DNA of 64,000 nucleotides. Source: an uncultured Sulfitobacter sp. Its GTDB lineage: Bacteria > Pseudomonadota > Alphaproteobacteria > Rhodobacterales > Rhodobacteraceae. The stretch's first letter is position 1; every line of letters starts with the position of its first letter. The DNA is taken from assembly GCA_947492925.1 (NCBI GenBank), contig CANLOQ010000002.1, forward strand, positions 806,001 through 870,000, given 5' to 3'. Below the pieces are notes generated by a model. It was not told the origin of the DNA, searched no databases, and was given only the letters and a program-made list of their open reading frames with translations. Made by a program: the position numbers and the translations under genes. Positions 44,792 through 53,823 of this stretch are shown one piece after another.

Positions 44792-45715
44792 ATGAGTTCC
44801 AACGACGACATTGACGACATGGACAGCTCGGCCGCGCCGCTGATCGAGCATCTGGCAGAGCTGCGGACGCGGCTCATTCGGTCGGTGCTGGCACTGTTGG
44901 TGACGATATCCTTCTTTTTCATCCCTGTTCAGGGGGATTTTATTGCTGAACACGTGATGAACTTTCTGTTGAACCCGGTGGTCGATACGTTGCGCGCATT
45001 GGGCGATGATAACCCCGCCTTGCAGTTTACCAGCCCGCAGGAATATCTGTTTACGCTGTTCCGTGTGTCGATGGTGGGCGGATTTGCGCTGGCCTTTCCG
45101 ATCATTGGCTATCAGCTGTGGCGGTTTGTGGCACCGGGGTTGTACCGGCAGGAGAAGAACGCGTTTTTGCCGTTTCTTGTGGCATCACCGGCGATGTTCC
45201 TGCTGGGGGCCAGTTTTGCACAGTTTGTTGTGACGCCGCTGGCGATGACCTTTCTGCTGGGGTTTGCGGATGCGTCTTCTATTGCGACAAACGTGTTGTC
45301 GGCTGCCACCGGTGGCGCGATTGACGCGGTCCCGAAGTCGAGCGGGCCGACAATCACCTTTTTCGGCAAAGTAAACGAGAGCCTTGATATATCGCTGAAG
45401 TTCATCATGGCCTTTGGGCTTTGTTTCCAACTGCCCGTGTTGCTGACGCTGATGGGCAAGGCCGGACTTGTAAGTGCCGAAGGTCTGCAGAATGTACGCA
45501 AATATGCGATGGTCGGGATTTTGGTGCTGGCGGCGCTGGTCACGCCACCTGATGTGATCACACAGCTGATACTATTTGTTGTTGTTTACGGGCTTTACGA
45601 GGTGTCGATCCAGCTGGTGAAGCGGGTCGAGACCAAGCGCGAGGCGAAGCTGCGCGCCGAAGGCTACTACGACGACGAGGTTAATAATTTCGAACCTGAG
45701 GATGATCTGAAGTGA
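44792..45715 (+). CDS. tatC: Sec-independent protein translocase TatC
   Basis: This 307-residue protein has six membrane helices. PLIEHLAELRTRLIRSV at residues 10-26 is the cytoplasmic signal-recognition region, and FRVSMVGGFALAFPIIGYQLWRFVAPGLY follows. The long periplasmic loop around 150-190 is larger than in E. coli. It ends in a charged tail. The stop overlaps the GTG of the DUF815 gene. Confidence 0.95.
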   Translation: MSSNDDIDDMDSSAAPLIEHLAELRTRLIRSVLALLVTISFFFIPVQGDFIAEHVMNFLLNPVVDTLRALGDDNPALQFTSPQEYLFTLFRVSMVGGFALAFPIIGYQLWRFVAPGLYRQEKNAFLPFLVASPAMFLLGASFAQFVVTPLAMTFLLGFADASSIATNVLSAATGGAIDAVPKSSGPTITFFGKVNESLDISLKFIMAFGLCFQLPVLLTLMGKAGLVSAEGLQNVRKYAMVGILVLAALVTPPDVITQLILFVVVYGLYEVSIQLVKRVETKREAKLRAEGYYDDEVNNFEPEDDLK

Positions 45716-46554
45716 TCGACGATCCGATGGACCGGATTGCGGCGGCGCTGGAGCGGATGGCGCCGGCCCCGCTGGGAGCACCGGATTTCGATGTGGCGTC
45801 GGCTTTTGTCTGGCATACGGAACCGGACCGACTGGAGCCTGTTGCGAAGGTAAGCCGGGTCGATCTGGGACTGCTGGTGGGGATCGACAGGTCGCGCGAC
45901 ACGCTGCTGCAGAACACGGTCCAGTTTGCCGCTGGACTGCCTGCGAACAACGCGTTGTTGTGGGGGGCGCGGGGCATGGGAAAATCAAGCCTTGTCAAGG
46001 CGATCCATGCGGATGTTCATGCAACACATAAAGCATTGCGCATCGTCGAGTTGCAGCGCGAGGATCTGCCGTCGGTGGGCCGGTTGCTAAACCTTCTGCG
46101 CGGGGCATCGCAGCGGTTTATCCTGTTCTGTGATGACCTGAGTTTTGGCCATGATGATGCGCATTACAAATCGCTCAAGGCGGTTCTGGACGGCGGGATC
46201 GAAGGGCGGCCCGAGAACGTGGTGCTGTATGCCACGTCGAACCGGCGCCATCTGATGCCGCGCGACATGATCGAAAACGAGCGTGGATCAGCGATCAATC
46301 CGGCTGAGGCCGTGGAAGAAAAGGTTTCGCTGTCGGACCGGTTTGGTCTTTGGCTGGGGTTTCATGCCTGTGATCAGGATCAGTATCTTGCGATGATCCG
46401 GGGCTATTGTGATGCGCATGGGGTTGAGATTGACGATGAGACCCTTCGCGCGGAGGCGATTGAGTGGCAGGCGACGCGCGGGTCACGGTCGGGCAGGGTG
46501 GCGTGGCAGTATTTTGTCGATCTGGCCGGGCGCAAGGGCGTATCCCTGAGCTGA
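45712..46554 (+). CDS. DUF815 AAA ATPase
   Basis: This 280-residue P-loop protein starts at GTG 45712 overlapping the tatC stop. Walker A is WGARGMGKSSLVKA (about residue 84), Walker B FILFCDDLSF (about 138-147), and sensor-like YATSNRRHLMPR follows; these are the marks of the DUF815 family, AAA-type ATPases frequent in proteobacteria. The biological role is unknown. Co-translation with tatC suggests a link with export, but only by position. Confidence 0.88.
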   Translation: MIDDPMDRIAAALERMAPAPLGAPDFDVASAFVWHTEPDRLEPVAKVSRVDLGLLVGIDRSRDTLLQNTVQFAAGLPANNALLWGARGMGKSSLVKAIHADVHATHKALRIVELQREDLPSVGRLLNLLRGASQRFILFCDDLSFGHDDAHYKSLKAVLDGGIEGRPENVVLYATSNRRHLMPRDMIENERGSAINPAEAVEEKVSLSDRFGLWLGFHACDQDQYLAMIRGYCDAHGVEIDDETLRAEAIEWQATRGSRSGRVAWQYFVDLAGRKGVSLS

Positions 46555-46653
46555 GATTGGGGGGCAGGTGTTTGGCTTGTCACTGAAGGGCGGCGGGTAC
46601 GCAATGCGCCATGAACACCAGTAGATACTGCGCCCACACTCGCCGTTATATGA

Positions 46654-47682
46654 TCAGGCTGCCAGAACCGTCGCTTCGTAGGCGCGCAGGCAGGGGGCGG
46701 CCTTGGGACCGTAGGCGGCAATATCTGGGAACAGGGTTGTGATCTCGGACCGGGCATGTTCGTTCACAGTTTGCAGGGTCATCTCGCCGGGATATAGGCT
46801 TTCGGTCCAGATGCCTTCCGAACGGACAAGCTCGTGGGCGTCGAACAGGATGTGATAATAGGTCACTTTGGTGCCTCTGCGCCGGTAGACACCGTCGTGG
46901 TTCAACAAATCGACGGCCCGCACCAGCACCTCTTCCTGTCCGAACAGCAATTCGGCGCGCCAGTCGTCCAGCAGGATCGCGTGCTGGGGAGAGACAACCA
47001 GATCGCGCGTGTTGCCGAGTGTGCCTTTAGTGATGACAATCGGGGCCAGATCGCCCCGGGCTGGCACGGTGGTCCGGCCGATCCACGCAATGGGTTGGAG
47101 GCCCCCATCGCGTGTATGGACCAGATCGCCCACGTTCAATTTCTGAACGGGGATGGTGTCGGACGCCGCTGAGATCAGCGTCCCTTCCGCAAAACAGACT
47201 ACACTGCCGCCAAGATCGGCGTGTGCAATGAAATCTTCGTTGTCGATGATGCCGCCGATGGTCAGGTCCGTATCGGCGGGGGGCATGCCATCGGGGAAGA
47301 TCAGGAAATAACCGTCTTCGCCTGCATCGTTCAGATCGTCATCATTGTTGAGATCAACATCAATGACCGTGACGCGCCATGTGGTCGTGCCGTCGGTCAC
47401 GGTGAAAGTGTAATCATAGATGATCTGGCGTTCGGTGCCGTCGATGGTTGTGGTCTGCTGGCCCACGCCGCCGATCTGTTCCTGTGCGCTGACCTGTTCG
47501 TTTGTCGGGTCACCGTTGAAGTTGCTGGCACCAGTGTTTTCGTTCACAACAAAATAGGTATCTGGCCCGGTATAGCGCCACGTACCGCCGACAGGCGGGC
47601 CGAAGGCATAGTTCTGGGCGGCCCCGTTTACGGTGCTTTGCGTGCCGAAAATCGTATCTGTGTAGCCAAAGAACTCGGGCAT
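46654..47682 (-). CDS. Stand-alone Hint-domain protein with acidic repeat
   Basis: This 342-residue protein has an N-terminal beta-rich domain (1-155) with an acidic, possibly calcium-binding loop DVDLNNDDDLNDAGED (109-124), and a Hint domain from C163 (VVCFAEGTLISA) to about 295, with GDLVHTRDGGLQPIAWIG and VSPQHAILL. As with the protein at 36782 there is no C-terminal splice junction. The architecture is common among secreted or surface proteins of Rhodobacterales; no classic signal peptide is seen, so export by another route such as type I secretion is possible. Confidence 0.83.
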   Translation of the reverse strand: MPEFFGYTDTIFGTQSTVNGAAQNYAFGPPVGGTWRYTGPDTYFVVNENTGASNFNGDPTNEQVSAQEQIGGVGQQTTTIDGTERQIIYDYTFTVTDGTTTWRVTVIDVDLNNDDDLNDAGEDGYFLIFPDGMPPADTDLTIGGIIDNEDFIAHADLGGSVVCFAEGTLISAASDTIPVQKLNVGDLVHTRDGGLQPIAWIGRTTVPARGDLAPIVITKGTLGNTRDLVVSPQHAILLDDWRAELLFGQEEVLVRAVDLLNHDGVYRRRGTKVTYYHILFDAHELVRSEGIWTESLYPGEMTLQTVNEHARSEITTLFPDIAAYGPKAAPCLRAYEATVLAA

Positions 47683-47808
47683 CGTTCAATCCAATCGCGT
47701 CAAAAGCGTTGGATTGTTTCTATTTGCGCAACGGGGCGGGGCTGCGGCAAAAACCGGTTGTTTTAGGCAAACTCAGGGCAATTTTGAGGTAAATTGGCCG
47801 GTTGCGTA

Positions 47809-47836
47809 ACCTTGGGTAGCAAAGCTGCCCAAAGGT
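47809..47836. other. Hairpin in the gap between the Hint gene and nlpD
   Basis: ACCTTGGGTAGC (47809-47820), loop AAA, GCTGCCCAAAGGT (47824-47836): arms pair apart from one bulged base and one wobble. It lies 50 bases past the nlpD stop on the minus strand without a T-tract; it may be a weak terminator. Confidence 0.45.
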
Positions 47837-47885
47837 AAGGTTTGGCTGATTCTGCTGCGGACATGGATGCGGCCCTGTGCGGGTC

Positions 47886-49106
47886 TCAGTTGATGAAAGG
47901 GGCCGGATCGACGCTGTCAAAGCCCTGCCGGACCTCAAAGTGGACGTAAGCGTCGCTCCCGCTGCGCAGTTTGGCGATTTGCTGGCCACGGCCCACGCTG
48001 TCGCCTTTGGCCACGTTCACATCTGTCACATTGGCATAGACGGTCAGCAGATTGCCTGCGTGGCGCACCACGACAATCGGGACGCCTTCGGCGCTTTTGG
48101 TGATGGCCGCCACGGTGCCGCTGTCAGCAGCTTTGACCGGAGCGCCGGGCGCGGCCTTGATGTTGATGCCTTCGTTACGTCCCTTGGCGTAGCCCCGGAT
48201 GATGCTGCCGGTCACGGGTATGACCATTTTTGTTGCCTTGGGTGTTTGGGTCGGTGTGCCGACGTCGGCAACGGGGGCTTTGGGTTTGGCCGTTTCTGCC
48301 TCGGTCACGGGTTTGGCGGTGTCATCCTGTGGCAGCGGTTTGGCCGCTGACGGGGGTGTTGGCGTGGGTGTGCCGGTGCCGGGTCTGGTTGTGGCGGTTT
48401 CTGCCGGGGCTGTCTGGCGGGCGGGTGGATTTTGCTTGGGCACGGGGATCAGCAGGAACTGGCCTTCGCGCACGGCAAAGTCGGCGCCAAGTCCGTTCCA
48501 ATCGGCCAGCGCGCGCACTGGAACGCCGTAAAGGCGGGCCACGGTATAGGCGGTCTCGCCCCGTTCGACCTTGTGGCGGACGGGTTCGGTGCCGGTTTGT
48601 GCGGGGGCGGTCGTGGTTGCCGGGGGCAGGGCTGCGGTTTCTACGCCGGGCGTTTCGGGCGCACGGTCGATGGCCCCACCTGCCAGTGTGGTGATGTCGA
48701 CGGGCTGAATAGGACCGGTGGTCGCGGCCCCTGTGGCAGGCGACGGTTCTGCGACGCGGGTTTGCAGGGCAATGATTTCGCCCCGCCGCAGGGGCACATC
48801 GGCGGCAATGCCGTTATAGCGCGCCAGTTTCGCAGGGTCCGCGCCCAGACGGGCGGCCACGTCGTTCAAGGTGTCACCCCGCCGCGCGACGGCGACCTGA
48901 TAGCTGGGATAGGAGATCACGCCGCGGTCATCGGGCCGTGGCCGGTTGGCCAGCGGGCCGGTGGCCGCGTCAGCCGTGGTGAACCCGCCCCCAAGGCCAC
49001 GGAGGTCAAAATCGAGCGGTTGATCGCCGCAGGCCGCAAGCGCCAGCGCACTGCCGGTGGCAATAAGGGTCAAACGTGCGCGGCGGCGCAGGGCAATGGG
49101 ATACAT
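47886..49106 (-). CDS. nlpD: NlpD-like lipoprotein with two LysM and a degenerate M23 domain
   Basis: This 406-residue lipoprotein (lipobox LAAC, acylated C26) has two LysM domains (VAVARRGDTLNDVAARLG; HKVERGETAYTVARLYG), a Pro/Thr/Ala-rich linker, and a C-terminal LytM/M23 domain (about 305-406). The zinc site is degenerate: GRNEGINIKAA replaces the HxGxD motif and the later motif reads YVHFEVR, with Tyr at the usual first His. NlpD proteins of this kind activate cell-wall amidases at the septum instead of cutting. It follows surE-pcm as in E. coli. A longer start at 49160 is less likely. Confidence 0.88.
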   Translation of the reverse strand: MYPIALRRRARLTLIATGSALALAACGDQPLDFDLRGLGGGFTTADAATGPLANRPRPDDRGVISYPSYQVAVARRGDTLNDVAARLGADPAKLARYNGIAADVPLRRGEIIALQTRVAEPSPATGAATTGPIQPVDITTLAGGAIDRAPETPGVETAALPPATTTAPAQTGTEPVRHKVERGETAYTVARLYGVPVRALADWNGLGADFAVREGQFLLIPVPKQNPPARQTAPAETATTRPGTGTPTPTPPSAAKPLPQDDTAKPVTEAETAKPKAPVADVGTPTQTPKATKMVIPVTGSIIRGYAKGRNEGINIKAAPGAPVKAADSGTVAAITKSAEGVPIVVVRHAGNLLTVYANVTDVNVAKGDSVGRGQQIAKLRSGSDAYVHFEVRQGFDSVDPAPFIN

Positions 49107-49169
49107 CTGCAAGTCCTCGTGGGTCGTAATGCTCCCCGTGTGCTCCGGGGTTTGCGGCATCTTAACCTA

Positions 49170-49826
49170 TTACGCGTCTTTGCCCAAGCCCTCCAGCAAG
49201 GGAACAAAGCGGACGGAGCGCATTTCATCGTATTCCAGCCCTTGTGCGGTCTTGCGCACCCGGATCAGGTGCTGCACCGCGTCCGACTGTCCCACGGGCA
49301 GGACCATGATGCCGCCGTCCTTGAGCTGTGCGAGCAGGGGGCCGGGGGGATCTTCGGCGGCGGCTGTGACGATGATACGATCAAAGGGCGCCTGTTCGGC
49401 CAGACCAAAGCTGCCATCGGCAGTGATGGCAGTGATATTGGCCAGATCGAGGTCTTCAAAGATTGCGCGGGCCTCGTGTACCAGACGGCGATGGCGGTCG
49501 ATAGTATAGACGCGGCGGGCAAGTTTTGAGAGGATCGCGGCCTGGTAACCGGAACCTGTACCGATCTCCAAAACCTTGTCGCGCGGTGTGATTTCAAGCG
49601 CCTGCGTCATCAGACCAACGACTGAGGGTTGGCTGATGGTCTGGCCGCAGGCGATGGGCAGGGGCATGTCCTCGTAGGCGCGTTCGGCAAACAGGCCCTT
49701 GATAAACGGACCGCGGTCCACTGCTTCCATTGCGCCCAGCACGCGTTTGTCCGTCACACCCTTGGAGCGCAGGGCGTAAAGGAACTGCATCTTGCGTTCC
49801 GCCTCTGCGCCGGCTTCCTCATTCAT
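49170..49826 (-). CDS. pcm: Protein-L-isoaspartate O-methyltransferase
   Basis: This 218-residue SAM methyltransferase repairs isoaspartyl residues in aged proteins. Signatures are [28 protein letters not shown] (substrate and Thr/Ser motif) and [13 protein letters not shown] (SAM loop). The ATG overlaps the surE stop (ATGA), so surE and pcm are co-translated, with nlpD next. The length is standard. Confidence 0.95.
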   Translation of the reverse strand: MNEEAGAEAERKMQFLYALRSKGVTDKRVLGAMEAVDRGPFIKGLFAERAYEDMPLPIACGQTISQPSVVGLMTQALEITPRDKVLEIGTGSGYQAAILSKLARRVYTIDRHRRLVHEARAIFEDLDLANITAITADGSFGLAEQAPFDRIIVTAAAEDPPGPLLAQLKDGGIMVLPVGQSDAVQHLIRVRKTAQGLEYDEMRSVRFVPLLEGLGKDA

Positions 49827-50608
49827 GTGGCGATGCCTTTGAGGTCATCCATCACCTCGTGCGCCGTCAAATCCGCGCGCATGGGGGTGACAGAGATATA
49901 GCCCTCAAGGTTGACGGCGGCATCCGTGCCGCGGGCGGTCTTGACCTGCTGGTCGCCGCCTTTGATCCAGGCAAAGCGCCGACCCGAGGGGGCGGTATGG
50001 GGTTCGGTGCCGAAGACCACGCCGGGGCGGCGGCCCTGCGGGGCCAGCGCGATGCCCGCGACATCGGCGGCCGGCACCGGGGGAAAGTTCACGTTGTAGA
50101 ACAGGCTGTAATTGGCATCCTCGCGCGGGGTGTGGGCAAGAATGCGGCGGATCACGTCCGCACCGTGTTTGGCCGAGGCTTCAAAAGGATTGTCCAGATC
50201 CCGGTTGGCGGGGCCGTAGTATTGCGACAGGGCGATAGCGGGCAACCCTTGCAGGGCCGCTTCCATCGCGCCGCCGATGGTGCCGGAGTAGAGCGTATTT
50301 TCGGCAGAATTGTTGCCCCGGTTCACTCCTGAAAGCACCAGATCGGGCGGCGCGTCGCGCATGACTTCGTGAACTGCGATCAGCACGCAATCGGCGGGCG
50401 AGCCTTCGGCGGCATAGCGGCGGGGGGCAAGCTCGGTCATCATGGTGGGATGGACGTAGTTGATGCAATGGCCGACGCCCGATTGTTCAAAGGCGGGAGC
50501 GACGGTCCAGACCTCGCCCTGAGCGCCCGCCAGATCGGTTGCGATGGCATGCAATACCTCAAGCCCCGGTGCGGTGACGCCGTCGTCATTGGTGATGAGA
50601 ATGCGCAT
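49823..50608 (-). CDS. surE: 5'/3'-nucleotidase SurE
   Basis: This 261-residue metal-dependent phosphatase removes phosphate from nucleoside monophosphates. The metal residues D8 and D9 are in [15 protein letters not shown], and [25 protein letters not shown] carries the further Asn/Ser ligands. The gene order surE-pcm-nlpD is conserved in proteobacteria and linked to stress survival; rpoS does not follow here, as expected outside gammaproteobacteria. Confidence 0.96.
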   Translation of the reverse strand: MRILITNDDGVTAPGLEVLHAIATDLAGAQGEVWTVAPAFEQSGVGHCINYVHPTMMTELAPRRYAAEGSPADCVLIAVHEVMRDAPPDLVLSGVNRGNNSAENTLYSGTIGGAMEAALQGLPAIALSQYYGPANRDLDNPFEASAKHGADVIRRILAHTPREDANYSLFYNVNFPPVPAADVAGIALAPQGRRPGVVFGTEPHTAPSGRRFAWIKGGDQQVKTARGTDAAVNLEGYISVTPMRADLTAHEVMDDLKGIAT

Positions 50609-50691
50609 GATGTGCCCCTTTTGCCCTTGTTGATAGGTGAGGGGCAGGCGGGCGGCAAGTTCGGCTGCCGGTTTTGCGGCGGGCGCAGGGG

Positions 50692-51327
50692 TCAGAGTTG
50701 CGCCAATACCTCAGCCGCCTGAGCCTGACAGCTTTGCAAGGCTTCGCGGTTTTCGCCGGGAAAGAACTTTGCCCGTGTGGCCGTGGGCATCGGTGCGGGC
50801 GTCACCACCCGAACATCGGGACCGATGGTGGCGGTTTCGGCGGCCCAGGCGCGCGCGAGGGCAATCTGTGCGGCCTTGGTGGCCCCATAGGCGCCAAAGA
50901 ATTTCTGGTCGAGCCTTGGATCGTCAAAGAATACGGCCTGACCAGACTGACCCAGCAATGGGGCGACATAGGCAATCAGGGTTGCGGTGGCGGTGACATT
51001 GGCGGCAACCGATTTGGTCATGTCCTTGGCGTCGATATGGTCGGCGGGCGAGAGCGGCACGGCGTGGATTGCGGTGTGCAGCCACAGATCAAGACTGCCC
51101 CAGCGGTCGTGAATACCACGGCACAGCACGGCCATCGCATCTGCGTTTGTGATGTCCATCGGTGCCAGCGTGGCCGCCCCGCCATTGGCCTGAATGCGGT
51201 CGTCCAGCTCTTCCAGCGCGCCGGTGGTACGGGCGACGGCGATGATGCGGTGGGTGGGCGCAAGCGCTTCGGCAAGCGCGGCACCAAGGCCACGGGATGC
51301 ACCGGTGATGAGAGCTGTTTTTGTCAT
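50692..51327 (-). CDS. SDR family oxidoreductase
   Basis: This 211-residue short-chain dehydrogenase has the cofactor loop TGASRGLG (8-15), an [12 protein letters not shown] region, and the active-site [11 protein letters not shown], so catalysis is likely intact. The NNAG motif is changed (LHTAIHAV). It belongs to a short group of SDRs with unknown substrate. It lies upstream of surE on the same strand with an 83-base gap. Confidence 0.85.
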   Translation of the reverse strand: MTKTALITGASRGLGAALAEALAPTHRIIAVARTTGALEELDDRIQANGGAATLAPMDITNADAMAVLCRGIHDRWGSLDLWLHTAIHAVPLSPADHIDAKDMTKSVAANVTATATLIAYVAPLLGQSGQAVFFDDPRLDQKFFGAYGATKAAQIALARAWAAETATIGPDVRVVTPAPMPTATRAKFFPGENREALQSCQAQAAEVLAQL

Positions 51328-51358
51328 GCACGCGATGTGCCCGTTGGCGGCGGCGGGG

Positions 51359-51625
51359 TCAAGTGCCGGGAAGCGTAAGCGTGCGCGTGCGGCTGCCCTG
51401 CTGAAGGATCACACGGTCGGGTGCGATGGCCACAACCGTCTTGCGATCTACCGCATCGCCGGTGGTGACGCGCAGGGTGGTCCCGTCAGGCTGGCGCAAC
51501 AGCGCGCTGGGGCTTTCATCGCTGCCAAAGACGCCCAGAAGGGCGAGGGCAGGCAAACGCGCTGTTTCAGTGGCCAGATCAGCCACGTGTTGCGGCGTTG
51601 GAGCGTGGGGGGAATCAGTTGTCAT
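51359..51625 (-). CDS. Small protein resembling a PilP/GspC-type domain
   Basis: The 88-residue frame starts at ATG 51625 (a longer frame adds arginine- and proline-rich sequence without meaning). The middle reads ALLGVFGSDESPSALLRQP, then RVTTGDAV and VVAIAPDRVILQQGSRTRTLTLP, which looks like the small beta domain of pilus/secretion proteins PilP and GspC. No membrane helix or other pilus gene is present. The resemblance is visual only, and the function is unknown. Confidence 0.6.
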   Translation of the reverse strand: MTTDSPHAPTPQHVADLATETARLPALALLGVFGSDESPSALLRQPDGTTLRVTTGDAVDRKTVVAIAPDRVILQQGSRTRTLTLPGT

Positions 51626-51723
51626 GGTTTGCTTTTCGCGGGTTCGATGGGTTTTGCGGCAGGTAGCAAGGTGCGTCAGCGGCGAAAAGGGGCTGCCCGG
51701 GACATCGGCGGCGGAGCGCTGAT

Positions 51724-52137
51724 TTACGCAGGGGCAGTACTGTTGAGGTGGTAGGTAAACGTCATCTGCGCCAGATGTGCGATGGGCTGTTCCGGTAGCG
51801 GGTCGTTCAGGTTGAGTGCAATGGCGCGGCGGCCATCGTTTGCGGGCAGATCGGGATACAGATCGGCCATGCGTGCGGCGAGGTCGGTCTTGCAATCGAC
51901 AAAAAGGGTCAGCCGCTCAGGCGCATCAGGCCGCCAGTCTGCGCGCAGGGTTGAACCGGTGCGTGGGCGTTTGGGCCGCCAGCTTGGCTGACCCCATTTC
52001 AGGGTTTCATCCAACGTGCCAAGCGCATTTCGTGCAGCAACATGGTGAAAAACCGCGCGGCAGCGCCATAGGGCGGTTTGCGCGGGGGCGGACCAGTGGA
52101 GGATCAGGTCAAGCAACGGGGCGGGAGCATTTTTCAT
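51724..52137 (-). CDS. DUF1801 domain protein
   Basis: This 137-residue protein fits the DUF1801 (YdhG-like) fold. Typical parts are HHVAARNALGTLDETLKWGQPSW and LTLFVDCKTDL. The cysteines and a basic stretch in the middle are unremarkable. The biochemical role of the family is not known to me. It ends 98 bases before the next gene on the same strand. Confidence 0.75.
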   Translation of the reverse strand: MKNAPAPLLDLILHWSAPAQTALWRCRAVFHHVAARNALGTLDETLKWGQPSWRPKRPRTGSTLRADWRPDAPERLTLFVDCKTDLAARMADLYPDLPANDGRRAIALNLNDPLPEQPIAHLAQMTFTYHLNSTAPA

Positions 52138-52180
52138 GCCACAGAGCTATCACATGCTGGTGACAGTTTCCGGCAGCAGA

Positions 52181-53665
52181 TTATTCCGCCGCCGGTTTCA
52201 TCTCAAACCCCTGTGCCAGCTGGTCGGAGGGTTCAACGGGGTATTCGCCGGAAAAGCAGGCATCGCAATACTGCGGGCAGGCCGCGTTGCGACCCTCTGC
52301 CTCGCCCACGGCGCGATAGAGCCCGTCAAGCGAGATGAACTTCAGCGAATCGACCGCCAGATGGTCGCGCATTTCGTCTTCGGACATGGTGGCGGCCAAC
52401 AGCTTTTCGCGCTGGGGGGTATCGACACCGTAAAAGCAGGGCCATGCGGTGGGCGGGCTTGCGATGCGGAAGTGAACTTCGGCGGCACCGGCATCAAGGA
52501 TCATTTCCTTGATCTTGCGGCTGGTGGTGCCGCGCACCACGCTGTCATCCACCAGAATCACCCGTTTGCCCTTGATCAGCGCGCGGTTGACGTTCAGCTT
52601 GAGGCGCACGCCCATGTTGCGGATCTGCTCTGTCGGCTCAATAAACGTGCGGCCCATGTATTGATTGCGGATGATCCCCATCGCGTAGGGAATGCCGCTT
52701 TCGAGCGAAAATCCGATGGCGGCGGGTGTGCCGGAATCGGGCACCGGGCAGACCAGATCGGCATCGACCGGGCTTTCCTTGGCCAGTTCGCGCCCGATGT
52801 TTTCGCGTGTTTCATAGACAGAGCGGCCGCCGAGAATGCTGTCTGGGCGGCTGAAATAGACGTGCTCGAACACGCAGAACTTTGATGGCGCAGGGCGGAA
52901 GGGGAAGTGGCTTTGTACGCCTTCCGGCGTGATGACCACCATTTCGCCCGGTTTGATTTCGCGGATGAATTCAGCGCCGATGATATCGAGCGCGCAGGTT
53001 TCCGAGCTGAGCGCATAGCCGTCCCCGACCCGGCCCAGAACGAGCGGACGCACACCAAGTGGATCGCGCACGCCGATCAGCTTGGTCCGTGTCATGGCAA
53101 CAACGGAAAATGCCCCTTCGACCTTGCGCAGGGCTTCTTCCATGCGGTCAGGGATGTTTTGGCCCATCGAACGGGCCATGAGGTGAATGATACATTCACT
53201 GTCCGAAGAGGACTGAAAAATGCTGCCCCGTTCTACCAGTTCGCGGCGCAGCGCGTTGGCGTTGGTGATGTTGCCGTTGTGCGCAATTGCAGCACCGCCC
53301 ATCGAGAATTCGCCAAAGAATGGCTGCACGTCGCGGATCGCTGTCTGGCCCTTGGAGCCTGCGGTGGAATAGCGCACGTGGCCGATAGCCAACTCGCCGG
53401 GCAGGTGTTTCATCACCGTTTCGGAGGTGAAATTGTCGCGCACGTAGCCGAACTTGCGCGCGGATTGAAAGCCGACCTCGCTGTCGTGGGAAACGATGCC
53501 GCCCGCTTCTTGTCCGCGGTGTTGCAGGGCGTGCAGGCCAAGCGCCACAAAATTTGACGCATCGGCCACGCCGACAACGCCGAAAATGCCGCATTCTTCC
53601 TTGAGTTTGTCCCCGTCGTCCTGATCACGCAGATAGGAGGTATCGAAGGGGTGGGACGGCGGCAT
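52181..53665 (-). CDS. purF: Amidophosphoribosyltransferase
   Basis: This 494-residue enzyme makes phosphoribosylamine from PRPP and glutamine, the first step of purine synthesis. The Ntn nucleophile is C25 in EECGIFGVVG after a short propeptide. PRPP is bound by VILVDDSVVRGTTSRK. The B. subtilis-type [4Fe-4S] ligands appear present: cysteines in SKFCVFEHVYFSRPDS, AWPCFYGVDTP and the YCDACFSGEYP pair near the C-terminus. ATG 53665 was chosen over an upstream ATG that adds 34 residues. It has its own 158-base upstream region. Confidence 0.95.
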   Translation of the reverse strand: MPPSHPFDTSYLRDQDDGDKLKEECGIFGVVGVADASNFVALGLHALQHRGQEAGGIVSHDSEVGFQSARKFGYVRDNFTSETVMKHLPGELAIGHVRYSTAGSKGQTAIRDVQPFFGEFSMGGAAIAHNGNITNANALRRELVERGSIFQSSSDSECIIHLMARSMGQNIPDRMEEALRKVEGAFSVVAMTRTKLIGVRDPLGVRPLVLGRVGDGYALSSETCALDIIGAEFIREIKPGEMVVITPEGVQSHFPFRPAPSKFCVFEHVYFSRPDSILGGRSVYETRENIGRELAKESPVDADLVCPVPDSGTPAAIGFSLESGIPYAMGIIRNQYMGRTFIEPTEQIRNMGVRLKLNVNRALIKGKRVILVDDSVVRGTTSRKIKEMILDAGAAEVHFRIASPPTAWPCFYGVDTPQREKLLAATMSEDEMRDHLAVDSLKFISLDGLYRAVGEAEGRNAACPQYCDACFSGEYPVEPSDQLAQGFEMKPAAE

Positions 53666-53823
53666 GATCTTGGGGGATGTACAGGACAAGAGGGGCAGCT
53701 CCGAATCCGCTTGGGGTCGGGACAGTATGTAAGGGGATTGCGACGGGCTGTCACCCCGCCGGTTCAATTGAATGTACGAATGCGCGCTGCTGGGGTGGGA
53801 TGGGGGAAATTTGGCTGCCCGGA

